A stretch of DNA of 52,500 nt from Chrysomallon squamiferum (lineage: Eukaryota > Mollusca > Gastropoda > Neomphalida > Peltospiridae). The notes under the pieces are model-generated. The model was not told where the DNA came from and did no database searches. It saw only the letters and a list, made by a program, of their open reading frames with translations. Shown piece after piece: positions 10,666-29,007 of this stretch (positions are counted from its first letter, which is position 1; each line of letters starts with the position of its first letter). The stretch is taken from positions 7,920,765-7,973,264 of the forward strand of contig CM022666.1 of assembly GCA_012295275.1 (NCBI GenBank), in the 5' to 3' direction. A program made the position numbers and the translations under genes.

Positions 10666-13180
10666 TTAATACACTTAAAATAACCTATTCATTGACGAAA
10701 TAAACAAAACGCAATAAAACAAAATTTTAAAGAACGACAACTTAAATTAAACTGAAGTTAATAAAACGGGTCAAAATAATGACACTGACAGTAAACAAAC
10801 TGATGGACAATCCAGATCAACGAAGGAAAAGAAAATTCCACGAAAGAAAAGCAGAAACGAAATAAAATAAAACAGAACAAATAAATCGTTATACTTACTG
10901 ACAGAATATGCAGGCGTGAATGGATTGTCGCGGAAGAATACGATAAATTAATCTGTCGTTGACACAGCCGGCGCTGACGCTGTAAATTTTATCGAAGAAT
11001 CGGTAAACGCATTTATCTTGCTGCTTCCGTGCTCTTTTTTTTTTTTTTTTTTTTTGGACCGGATCTTTGTGGACTCAGTGAGTTATTGTTCTTGCCGCGA
11101 TTAATTAATGTGCAGTTGCTAATTCGCGAGTAACTCATTGACTGAGCTTTGCAGCAGAGATTGTTGTATATGACATTTTACTGGCTGATGTACTTTAGGT
11201 TATACTTCTAAACACAACTTGTTTTTTTTTCTTCTTAATTTGATGATTTATTAACTGGATTTCTATGGTGCCGGCCGTTGTTTGAACAAGCGTGCATGCT
11301 TGTGCGTATGTGTGTGTGTGTGTCTGTGGTTGTACAATGTATATTTATTTACTCATATTCTGTTATTTACATTTTGTTGTTGTTGTTGATGATGATGTTG
11401 TTATTATTTTTAATGTTGTTATTACTGTTATTACTGTTGTCAGTGGTGGTGGTTGTTCTAGTTATTATTATCATTAATACTACTACTACCACTACTGCTA
11501 TTGTTACTATTTTACTACTGCAAAGTGCATAGGAGGGGGCCTGAAGGGGCGGTGTCCCAGGGCATCCAATCAGAGAAAAGCATTTAATAAATTTGGTTCA
11601 TTTACATTTAAATCGAATAAAATGATTATTTTACGTTTCATTTGTGTTTACATATTCAAAATATCTTCCTTTCTCATAATATTTCTCATTTCTAAGCCTT
11701 ATACTTGAGTCTTTGGTTCCGGGCATCACCAGACCTCTGCACGCTACTGCTTCTACAACAACAACAACTACTTCTTCCACTGTGGCTACTGCTACTACTA
11801 CAACAACCACTACTACTACATTAATATTATTTTCATGCTGTTGCGGCTGTAATTATCACTGATACTGCTATTATGACTACGACTGCCACTGCTACTACTA
11901 GTACTACATTATGGAGGGGTTAACAAAATAAATAAATAATTATTGATGTGTATACCCTCTCATCCACTCATTTTTATACGTATAGATATTTTGATATGAT
12001 GTATTAAAGTCGATATGTTTTGCGTAATCAAGCAGATCTTACGACAGTTTCTATCAAAGTCTGAATTATTGTACGTATTCAAATATCTCTTTGGATATTA
12101 TCTGTTAAAGTCAACATTTTGGGGCGTTTTTTCTGTTATAATCGATATTTTCTAATATATATCGATAGAGTTTTTCCATGTACTTGGGACATTTTCTCTT
12201 ACAGTTTGTGTACGTACTCATGCAGTTGTTTTGAATGTTTCAAAATCATAGATCTCCATTCCAGTGTGTTAGCTTGAAATTCAGTAAACCAATTTTGAGG
12301 GGTAAACAATCCCTGAATGTGAAAACAGAAATCAGAATTGACAAAACCACGAGTGTTTCCTTCTGTGACGTGTAACGTTGGTTCTTCGGGTGCCTTTTGT
12401 TGAAACAGGTCCCACATCAATAACGTACTTGTAACTGCACTATTAATAGTAAAATAATAAAAAATAAAAAAAACTCGTAGGAAATAAACGAATAGAAGAA
12501 TGAACGCACCTAATCTGGGCCCCACAATTACTCATAAAATTAATTGATAAAAAAAAAAATAGTAATAATAATAATAAAATATAAAAAAGTAAGAAAAAAC
12601 GTAGGAGTTATTTTTTATTTCCTGTCATCGCTTATTTATTTTTAATTACTTAATTAATTTATCTTAACATCACTAGAACAAAATCATTATTTAACAGGCT
12701 AGTGGAGGTCAAACCTCTGTTTACTGACAATACCAGAACAGATTACCTTTTTTATTTTCATAAAATATCCATTACAAAAAATTAAATATATGTCTAATGA
12801 CACTACAGCAGGATGTTTTATACAATAACAGGCTGTTACATTTGTTTAATGATACCATTACACAAATTTCGTGTTTCTTCTGCCCACGTATTCCTGGTTG
12901 AATAGGTCAGATATCGTAATATTATTAAAAAATAAAAACAAAAATGGCAAATGTGTACTGTGAATGCTGTGGAAGATGAATTCGATTTTATTTTAAAATG
13001 TCCTTTGTATATGAATATACGATTGTTATATATTAACAATCTATACTTAAACTCGTGCAACTGTTGTCAGCAGAAAATAGAAAAAGAATTGTTTAAACTG
13101 ATGAATAGCTTTTAAAAGCCTTAAATATTCGCTCTGAATGTATTTAATTCTCCATCCTCCATTTCGTTTTCTATTTGTAG
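10664..13180. other. Gene-poor spacer
   Basis: Unique AT-rich sequence with a poly(T) tract (11035-11055), ATT/ACT triplet clusters (11370-11520, 11755-11910) and a minus-strand open frame of 108 codons at 12199-12525. That frame has no recognisable domain, and I judge it fortuitous. An imperfect inverted repeat lies at about 11072-11150. Confidence 0.5.
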
Positions 13181-13183
13181 CCT

Positions 13184-13246
13184 GTATATCTCACTTTATT
13201 TTGTATATGTATTGTAAACCAGTGAGCCGAACGGCTTAAAGCTATA

Positions 13247-13254
<8 letters not shown>
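13184..13254 (+). repeat. Dispersed repeat family A, copy 2
   Basis: The same core as at 4949-5030, including the AGCCGAACGGCT hairpin and GCTATAAAA, again joined directly to a (GA)n tract. Confidence 0.7.
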
Positions 13255-13345
<91 letters not shown>

Positions 13346-13346
13346 G
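13255..13346. repeat. (GA)n tail of dispersed repeat A
   Basis: About 90 bp of nearly pure GA immediately following the repeat core. Confidence 0.95.
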
Positions 13347-13611
13347 CTTTGTAAATTAGGCTATTACAAATCAAATATTTGTTTAAGTGTTCTCTCGGAG
13401 GACACAAACTTTTATAAAATAGGTTATTATGAGTCGAATATTTGTTTATCGATACATTACATCACAACTTCTGTTTACAGATCAGCTATTTAACATCAAA
13501 CATTTGTTTTAACAAAAATGACAGCAACTTTTTCAAACTCGTGTAGGATAAAAAACCAACTGGCCGTCATGAATCAAAAATGTATTTAACAACGTTATTA
13601 GAACTAAGCGA

Positions 13612-20133
<6,522 letters not shown>

Positions 20134-20389
20134 ACCCTAAAAGTGTATGTATGTTTGCATATATACGTATGTATATATGCATATATATGTGTGTGTATAT
20201 ATGTAAATATAATGTATTTAACAACAACAACAATAATAATAATAATAATTTAAAAAAAAAACACATTCAGTAACAGCAACAACAGCAATAACAAAGAGCA
20301 ACACATTTAAACACCTCAATAAGGCCTCGTCCCATTGACAACAGAATAATTAATATAAAATTAAAAAGACAGTTACATAAACATATATC

Positions 20390-20609
20390 GTCCCATTTCA
20401 TAAATCACCAGTGACACAACGTATATCGTGAATCAAAACCTAATTAATGGATTAGCTTTGCTGCTGTAATTTATACGTCTGGTAAAACGATACATTTTTA
20501 ATCAGCGGCTTTTCTCTCTCACATAAACACTTTTCATTACAAGCTCCTTGGTGCAAGAAACTGCAGCAAACAGTTTTAGAAAACTTTTCGAATAAAGTTC
20601 GTTTCGATC
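20390..20609 (+). promoter_or_regulatory. Conserved 5' block of serpin copy 1 (promoter/5' UTR candidate)
   Basis: About 220 bp immediately before the exon 1 ATG is conserved in all four copies (also about 23500-23723, 26930-27152 and 30375-30598), while the microsatellites upstream vary. No canonical TATA box could be assigned with confidence. The role is inferred from position and conservation. Confidence 0.45.
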
Positions 20610-22183
20610 ATGTGGAAAAAGATTTCACCTTATTCGTGTATTAGCTTCTATATAGGTATGTATATGTTTTTATATAGGTAGGTACCTGTTTTTATAAAGG
20701 TATATATCTTTACACAGATATATTACATATATATTAATTTATATATATCAGTGCTTATGATTATATAAATATTATCTGTTTTTATGTATATATCTGTAGA
20801 GATAAGTATCTGCTTGTATCAAGGAATATAAGCACTTTTATATAGGTAGGTGTCAGCTTGAATATAGATGTAGTTGTAACATTATTAGTAGTGTCATTGG
20901 TATTAGTATTAGCTGATGATGATGTTGATGAAGATAAATGTATTTGCCATTTCTTTCCAGTGTTCATCATTCTGCTCGGTACTGAACGTCTGTTATCAAA
21001 CGAAGTTGCTGCCATCCAGTTCACCGAAAGAGGAGGCAGACGATGTTACAGTGGCAGACGAGATATTATCGGACAACTGTCGTCTGCTGTCACAGGCTTC
21101 ACAGCTAATTTGCACAAGGAGGCTGTTGGCGGGAAATCAGATGCCGTGTATTCTCCGTACAGCATATTTCAGGCGATGACGATGACGTATTTAGGAGCTG
21201 GAGGAAACACGGCACAAAATATGAAAATTGCTCTGAATCTTAAACATCTGGGTAGATGCACGCACGAGGCTGTGCGTTTCGCCAACGCCAATATGTCTGA
21301 CTCGACGAGTGTCGCGTTGAAAACAGCCAATCGGCTTTATGTTTCTGACAAGGTGAGACTTCTTGAGGAATTCCAGCAAACACTTACGTCATATTATGGT
21401 TCAGCAATTCTTCCCTTTGACTGGAGCCACGCGGGCGGACCGGAGACTCCCATCAATGCCTGGGTATCGAATGTCACACAAGGTTTGATTCCTCGTCTTC
21501 TCGGGGCAGATTTCATCAAAAAAGACACGGCGTTGCTTCTGGTGAACGCTATCTATTTCAAAGGGTCGTGGAAGACAGAATTTGATAAAACCAAAACGAC
21601 GGATGAAGTTTTCTACAAGTCCCCTGACACAGAAATAATGGTTCCCATGATGCATCTGACAGGGAAGTTTCCGTTCCTCAGTCTGGACAGTCGTGGAGTT
21701 CAGATACTGATGATTCCGTACACCGGGGAGAGATTTGCGATGTACGTCATTCTTCCGAACGACGTGCACGGGCTCGCTGCTGTCGAGTCTGTTCTACCTT
21801 CGATTCTCAGAGACAGTCTGGATTCACTGCAAACAGCAGACGTCAGACTATCACTGCCCAGATTTAAACTCCAGTCTTCGTTTGACTTGAATCAAGCGCT
21901 CATCAACATAAACATGACTGAACCGTTTAATATCAGCACAGCTGACTTTTCGAGGATAACAGGTACGAACAACCTGTATGTGTCCAAAGTGATTCACAAG
22001 GCCGTCGTTGAAGTCAACGAAGAGGGGACAGAGGCAGCTGCGGCAACAGCAGTGAAGATCACCTTTAAAAGTATCGGCTTCAACAAGAAGGTCTTCACTG
22101 CAGATCACCCGTTTTTCTTTGTTATTCGAGACAATGTTATGAAGTTGCCTCTCTTTCTTGGGAAGTATTCTGGAGGCAGCTAA
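20610..22183 (+). CDS. Secreted serpin, copy 1 (exons 20610-20655 and 20961-22183)
   Basis: Exon 1 is MWKKISPYSCISFYI plus one base, ending in an AG|GTATGT donor. A 305-bp intron ends in TTTCTTTCCAG. The split codon is Val (phase 1), and the joined N-terminus has a Lys-Lys n-region and an uninterrupted hydrophobic core, a good signal peptide. The mature part is a full serpin: helix A FTANLHKE, NAIYFKGSW (residues 211-219), the PROSITE-type signature FTADHPFFFVI and C-terminal LPLFLGKY, 422 residues in total. The hinge EEGTEAAAAT is the inhibitory type; counting from P15 Gly371 gives P1 Lys385 and P1' Ser386, so a trypsin-like target is predicted. Sequons include NMS and NVT. No ER-retention tail, so extracellular. 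The coding frame stays open about 100 nt into the intron but has no ATG there, which supports the two-exon model. Confidence 0.9.
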
Positions 22184-23723
22184 GCTGTTCTGTTCAAAGC
22201 GTATCATCATAGAGATATGTACAATATTTTTATAGCTTATTGAAATAAATAAATTGCTCTGATAGCTTATTGAAATAAATAAATTGTTTTTATAGCTTAT
22301 TGAAATAAATAAACTGCTTTGATGGCTTATTGAAATATCCATGAACATTTTGGTAGGTTACTCAATAACGTAAAACGCTTTGATAGCTTACTCAAATACG
22401 TAATATACTTTGATAGCTTATTTGAATAAGCACACTTTGCAGTATATAGTTACATGTGATATCATATTACTGCTTTTCACACAGAATCAAAACCCGCCAT
22501 TTCTGTAGATTAAACAAAACGTTTAAAGCAAGATAAAATAACAAATGACAAGTGTATTTTGTGAAACAGTAAATAATACGAATAACTGTAACCAATATGA
22601 ATAAAAACGTTAATTTCAACGATTTGCATTCATTTTAATATTAACAAAATTACAGAACGAATCATATTAAGCTGTAAATAAAACCTGAGATTTATAAAAA
22701 AAAACACAACAAAAAACAAAAACAAACCAACAATCTAAATATACTGAATGATGTATATAGCTAAATACACTAAACGCTACAATCACAAAAACAAGCAAAG
22801 AAACCATATTAATTTTGGCTGTTGCTTGTAACCCACGTATCACGTTTATGATCCATTTTTAGACAAAGGGTAAACAGATGTGTGACGTCATGGGCAGCTG
22901 TTGGGTACTGGGACAATTCATTAACAAACCGATAATTTTAAAATAATTATCGAATAGAGGATTATTAATATTATTTCTTTCCATATAATTAAAGAACAAT
23001 AACAAAAATATGCATTTAATCTTTGACTATTGCTCTTTAAAACAAACATACATCGGATGTCAAAATACTTTTTTCTTTGTGTCTCCCCTTCACTCATTAT
23101 TTTGTTTCCTCATTCTCTCACTCACTTTGTTCATTTTTCTTTAACTGTCTCTGTTTCTGTCTCTCTATTGTTGGTCGGTCTCTCTCTCTCTCTCGATATA
23201 TATATACATATATATATGTATTTATGTATGTGTGTATATATATATATACACACACACACATACATACATAATACATATATATATGTATGTTTGTATGTAT
23301 GTATGTATGTATGCGTGCATATATGTATATATATGTATATATAATAATAATAATAATAATTTTAAAAAAAATCCACAATTCAAAAAGAGCAACGACAGCA
23401 ATAACAAAAAGCCACACATTTAAACACCTCAACAAGGCATCATCCCATTGACAACAGAATAATTAATATAAAATTAAAAAGACAGTTACATAAACATATA
23501 TCGTCCCATTTCATAAATCACCAGTGACACAACGTGCATCGTGAATCAAAAACCTAATTAATGGATTAGCTTTGCTGCTGTAATTTATACGACTGGTAAA
23601 ACGATACATTTTTAATCAGCTGCTTTTCTCTCGCACATAAACACTTTTCATTACAAGCTCCTCGGTGTAAGAAACTGCAGAAAACAGTTTTAGAAAACTT
23701 GGCGAATAAAGTTCGTTTCGATC
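22184..23723 (+). repeat. Serpin copy 1 3' region: AATAAA-bearing minisatellite and spacer
   Basis: From about 22225 to 22440 there are seven or so units of about 30 bp of the form (G)ATAGCTTATTGAAATAAATAAA-like, diverging to GCTTACTCAAATACGTAA. The first units each contain AATAAA, so they offer tandem poly(A) signals. Then comes about 700 bp of unique spacer shared by all units, a (TC)n/(TA)n/(TG)n tract (23175-23342) and the 5' block of copy 2. Confidence 0.75.
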
Positions 23724-25577
23724 ATGTGGAAAAGTATTTCACCTTATTCGTGTATTAGCTTCTATACAGGTATGTATGTTTTTATACATGTGTGTATCCT
23801 TCTATAAATAGATATCTGGTTTTGTGTGTGTGTGTCTGTTTTATATATATATCTCGATAGAGGAAAATATGTGTAAATAGGTGTGTTAGTATTAGTCTGT
23901 TTCCTCTGGCTGACAATAGCTCAGCCGTATTAGGTTAGTATGTGTGCGGACGTGTGTGTGTGTGTGTGTGTGTATATATACCTATATGTTTCTGTTAAGT
24001 AAGTATCAATATATTTGTAGAGATAAGTATCTGCTTGTATCAAGGAACGTAAGCACTTTTATCTAGGTGGGTATCAGCTTGAATATAGATGTACTAGTAA
24101 CATTATTGGTATTAGTAGCATTAGTAGTAGTAGTAGTGGTAGTACAAATGGTAGTAGTAGTCTTAGTGGCAGTACTAGCAGCAGTGGCAGTAGAAGCAAT
24201 AGTATTAGTAATAATAATAATGACATCCAAGAAAACAAATAATCATGTTGGTCGTCATTACAATAATAAAATGACGACAGTAATACTGCTGCTGCTGCTG
24301 CTGCTGCTGCTGATGATGTTGATGAAGATAAATGTGTTTGTCATTTCTTTCCAGTGTTCATCATTCTGCTCGGTACTGAACGTCTGTTATCAAACGAGGT
24401 TGCTGCCGTCCAGTTCACCGAAAGAGGAGGCAGACGATGTTACGGTGGCAGACGAGATATTATCGGACAACTGTCGTCTGCTGTCACAGGCTTCACAGCT
24501 AATTTGCATAAGGAGGCTGTTGGCGGGAAATCAGATGCCGTGTATTCTCCGTACAGCATATTTCAGGCGATGACGATGACGTATTTAGGAGCTGGACGAA
24601 ACACGGCACAAAATATGAAAATTGCTCTGAATCTTAAACATCTGGGTAGATGCACGCACGAGGCTGTGCGTTTCGCCAACGCCAATATGTCTGACTCGAC
24701 TAGTGTCGCGTTGAAAACAGCCAATCGGCTTTATGTTTCTGACAAGGTGAGAGTTCTTGAGGAATTCCAGCAAACACTTACGTCATATTATGGTTCAGCA
24801 ATTCTTCCTTTTGACTGGAGCCACGCCGGCGGACCGGAGACTCCCATCAATGCCTGGGTATCGAATGTCACACAAGGTTTGATTCCTCGTCTCCTCTCGG
24901 CAGGTTTCATCAAAAAAGACACGGCGTTGCTTCTGGTGAACGCTATCTATTTCAAAGGGTCGTGGAAGACAGAATTTGATAAAACCAAAACGACGGATGA
25001 AATTTTCTACAAGTCCGCTGACGCAGAAATAATGGTTCCCATGATGCATCTGACAGGGAAGTTTCCGTTCCTCAGTCTGGACAGTCGTGGAGTTCAGATA
25101 CTGATGATTCCGTACACCGGGGAGAGATTTGCGATGTACGTCATTCTTCCGAACGAAAGACACGGGCTCGCTGCTGTCGAGTCTGTTCTACCTTCGATTC
25201 TCAGAGACAGTCTGGATTCACTGCAAACAGCAGACGTCAGACTATCACTGCCCAGATTTAAACTCCAGTCTTCGTTTGACTTGAAACAAGCGCTCATCAA
25301 CATAAACATGACTGAACCGTTTATTGCCAACACGGCTGACTTTTCGAGGATAACAGGTACGAACAATCTGTATGTGTCCAAAGTGATTCACAAGGCCGTC
25401 GTTGAAGTCAACGAAGAGGGGACAGAGGCAGCTGCGGCAACAGCAGTGCTATTCATCCGTACAAGTACCGGTTTCCACAAGAAGGTCTTCACTGCAGATC
25501 ACCCGTTTTTCTTTGTTATTCGAGACAATGTTATGAAGTTGCCTCTCTTTCTTGGGAAGTATTCTGGAGGCAGCTAA
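23724..25577 (+). CDS. Secreted serpin, copy 2 (exons 23724-23769 and 24355-25577)
   Basis: Same two-exon design, with a 585-bp intron (donor CAG|GTATGT, acceptor TTTCTTTCCAG). Exon 1 encodes MWKSISPYSCISFYT, differing from copy 1 at two positions. The mature scaffold is nearly identical to the other copies and complete: 422 residues, with hinge EEGTEAAAAT. The loop differs: after the hinge it reads AVLFIRTSTGF, placing Thr at P1 with Arg at P2 and Ser at P1' by strict counting, or Arg at P1 if the loop is one residue shorter. A shift of target protease relative to copies 1 and 4 is therefore plausible. A Glu-Arg replaces Asp-Val/Met in the ILPNxxHG turn. Confidence 0.9.
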
Positions 25578-26646
25578 GCTGTTCTGTTCAAAGCGTATCA
25601 TCATCGGGATACGTACAATATTTTGACAGCTTATTGAAATAAATAAATTGCTTTGATAGCTTATTGAAATAAATAAATTGTTTTTATAGCTTATTGAAAT
25701 AAATAAACTGCTTTGATGGCTTATTGAAATATCCATGAACATTTTGGTAGGTTACTCAATAACGTAAAACGCTTTGATAGCTTACTCAAATACGTAAAAT
25801 ACTTTGATAGCTTACTCAAATACGTAATATACTTTGATAGCTTATTTGAATAAGCACACTTTGCAATACATATTTACATGTGATATCATATGACTGCTTT
25901 TCACACAGAATCAAAACCCGCCATTTCTGTAGATTAAACAAAACGTTTAAAGCAAGATAAAATAACAAATGACAAGTGTATTTTGTGAAACAGTAAATAA
26001 TACGAATAACTGTAACCAATATGAATAAAAACGTTAATTTCAACGATTTGCATGCATTTTAATATTAAGAAAATTACAGAACGAATCATATTAAGCTGTA
26101 AATAAAACCTGAGATTTATAAAAAAAAACACAACAAAAAACAAAAACAAACCAACAATCTAAATATACTGAATGATGTATATAGCTAAATACACTAAACG
26201 CTACAATCACAAAAACAAGCAAAGAAACCATATTAATTTTGGCTGTTGCTTGTAACCCACGTATCACGTTTATGATCTATTTTTAGACAAAGTGTAGATA
26301 GATGTGTGACGTCATGGGCAGCTGTTGGGTCAATTCATTCACAAACCGATAATTTTTAAATAATTATCGAATAGAGGATTATTAATATTATTTCTTTCCA
26401 TATAATTAAAGAACAATAACAAAAACATGCATTTGTACTTTGACTATTGCTCTTTAAAACAAACATACCTCGGATTTCAAAATACTTTTTTCTTTGTGTC
26501 TCCCCTTCAGTCATTACATTGTTTCCTCATTCTCTCACTCATTTGTTCATTTTTCTTTAACTGTCTCTGTTTCTGTCTCTCTATTGTCGGTCGGTCTCTC
26601 TCTCTCTCTCTCTCTCGATATATATACATATATATATGTATTTATG

Positions 26647-26688
<42 letters not shown>

Positions 26689-27152
26689 TACATACATACA
26701 TACATATATATATGTATGTTTGTATGTATGTATGTATGTATGCGTGCATATATGTATATATATGTATATATAATAATAATAATAATAATTTTAAAAAAAT
26801 CCACAATTCAAAAAGAGCAACGACAGCAATAACAAAGATCCACACATTTAAACACCTCAACAAGGCCTCAGTTGACAACAGAATAATTAAAATGAAACTA
26901 AAAAAAAAAGAATGTAACATAAACAAATATCGTCCCATTTCATAAATCACCAGTGACACAACGTGTATCGTGAATCAAAAACCTAATTAATGGATTAGCT
27001 TTGCTGCTGTAATTTATACGACTGGTAAAACGATACATTTTTAATCAGCTGCTTTTCTCTCGCACATAAACACTTCTCATTACAAGCTCCTCGGTTGAAG
27101 AAACTGCAGAAAACAGTTTTAGAAAACTTGGCGAATAAAGTTCGTTTCGATC

Positions 27153-29007
27153 ATGTGGAAAAAGATTTCAGCTTATTCGTGTATTAGCTTCTATATAGGT
27201 ATGTATATGTTTTTATACATGACTGTATCATTCTATAAACACATATCTGGTTTTGTGTGGGTGTGTCTGTTTTACATATATATATATATATCTCGATAGA
27301 GGAAAATATGTGTAAATAGGTGTGTTAGTATTAGTCTGTTTCCTCTGGCGGACAATAGCTCAGCCATACTAGGTTAGTGTGTTTGCGGACGTGTGTGTGT
27401 GTGTGTGTCTGTATATATACAGATATGTTTCTGTTAAGTAAGTATCAATATATTTGTAGAGATAAGTATGTGCTTGTATCAAGGAATGTAAGCACCTTTA
27501 TATAGGTGGGTATCAGCTTGAATATAGATGTACTAGTAACCTTACTGGTATTAGTAGCATTAGTAGTAGCTGTAGTGGTAGTATAAATGGTAGTAGTAGT
27601 CAGAGTGGCAGTACTAGCAGCAGTAGCAGTAGAAGTAATAGTATTAGTAATAATAATAATGACATCCAAGAAAAAGAAATAATCATGTTGGTCGTAATTA
27701 CAATAATAAAATGACGACAGTAATACTGCTGCTGCTGCTGCTGCTGATGATGATGAAGATAAATGTATTTGCCATTTCTTTCCAGTGTTCATCATTCTGC
27801 TCGGTACAGAACGTCTGTTATCAAACGAGGTTGCTGCCGTCCAGTTCACCGAAAGAGGAGGCAGACGATGTTACGGTGGCAGACGAGATATTATCGGACA
27901 ACTGTCGTCTGCTGTCACAGGCTTCACAGCTAATTTGCATAAGGAGGCTGCTGGCGGGAAATCAGATGCCGTGTATTCTCCGTACAGCATATTTCAGGCG
28001 ATGACGATGACGTATTTAGGAGCTCGACGAAACACGGCACAAAATATGAAAATTGCTCTGAATCTTAAACATCTGGGTAGATGCACGCACGAGGCTGTGC
28101 GTTTCGCCAACGGCAATATGTCTGACTCGACGAGTGTCGCGTTGAAAACAGCCAATCGGCTTTATGTTTCTGACAAGGTGAGAGTTCTTGAGGAATTCCA
28201 GCAAACACTTACGTCATATTATGGTTCAGCAATTCTTCCTTTTGACTGGAGCCACGCCGGCGGACCGGAGACTCCCATCAATGCCTGGGTGTCGAATGTC
28301 ACACAAGGTTTGATTCCTCGTCTCCTCTCGGCAGGTTTCATCAAAAAGACACGGCGTTGCTTCTGGTGAACGCTATCTATTTCAAAGGGTCGTGGAAGAC
28401 AGAATTTGATGAAACCAAAACGACGGATGAAGTTTTCTACAAGTCCCCTGACACAGAAATAATGGTTCCCATGATGCATCTGACAGGGAAGTTTCCGTTC
28501 CTCAGTCTGGACAGTCGTGGAGTTCAGTTACTGATGATTCCGTACACCGGGGAGAGATTTGCGATGTACGTCATTCTGCCGAACGACATGCACGGGCTCG
28601 CTGCTGTCGAGTCTGTTCTACCTTCGATTCTCAGAGACAGTCTGGATTCACTGCAAACAGCAGACGTCAGACTATCACTGCCCAGATTTAAACTCCAGTC
28701 TTCGTTTGACTTGAATCAAGCGCTCATCAACATAAACATGACTGAACCGTTTATTGCCAACACAGCTGACTTTTCGAGGATAACAGGTACGAACAACCTG
28801 TATGTATCCAAAGTGATTCACAAGGCCGTCGTTGAAGTCAACGAAGAGGGGACAGAGGCAGCTGCGGCAACAGCAGTGCAGATCATCCGTACAAGTACCG
28901 GTTTCAACAAGAAGGTCTTCACTGCAGATCACCCGTTTTTCTTTGTTATTCGAGACAATGTTATGAAGTTGCCTCTCTTTCTTGGGAAGTTTTCTGGAGG
29001 CAGCTAA
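27153..29007 (+). pseudogene. Serpin copy 3, one-base frameshift (exons 27153-27198 and 27786-29007)
   Basis: Exon 1 encodes MWKKISAYSCISFYI, the donor is AG|GTATGT and the intron is 587 bp. Exon 2 has five A residues at 28343-28347 where the other three copies have six. The frame then runs to a TGA at 28367-28369, predicting a product of about 209 residues that lacks the reactive loop. Downstream of the deletion the frame is fully open to the normal stop, with no further lesions. Loop sequence: AVQIIRTSTGF, of the copy 2 type. Either a very young pseudogene or a homopolymer error in the assembly; the absence of any other damage makes both possible. Confidence 0.8.

Noticed and set aside
12199-12525. 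108-codon minus-strand frame
   Set aside because: No domain, no supporting splice or poly(A) context; composition like its surroundings.
20858-22183. Serpin copy 1 as an unspliced 441-residue protein with its own hydrophobic N-terminus
   Set aside because: The frame has only a TTG at its start and no ATG before helix A; the other copies break this frame, and a conserved mini-exon with strong splice sites gives a better signal peptide.
24067-24573. 168-codon frame with poly-Val/poly-Leu N-terminus overlapping serpin copy 2
   Set aside because: Out of frame with the serpin, derived from AGT/CTG triplets, and ends inside the serpin exon; a shadow frame.
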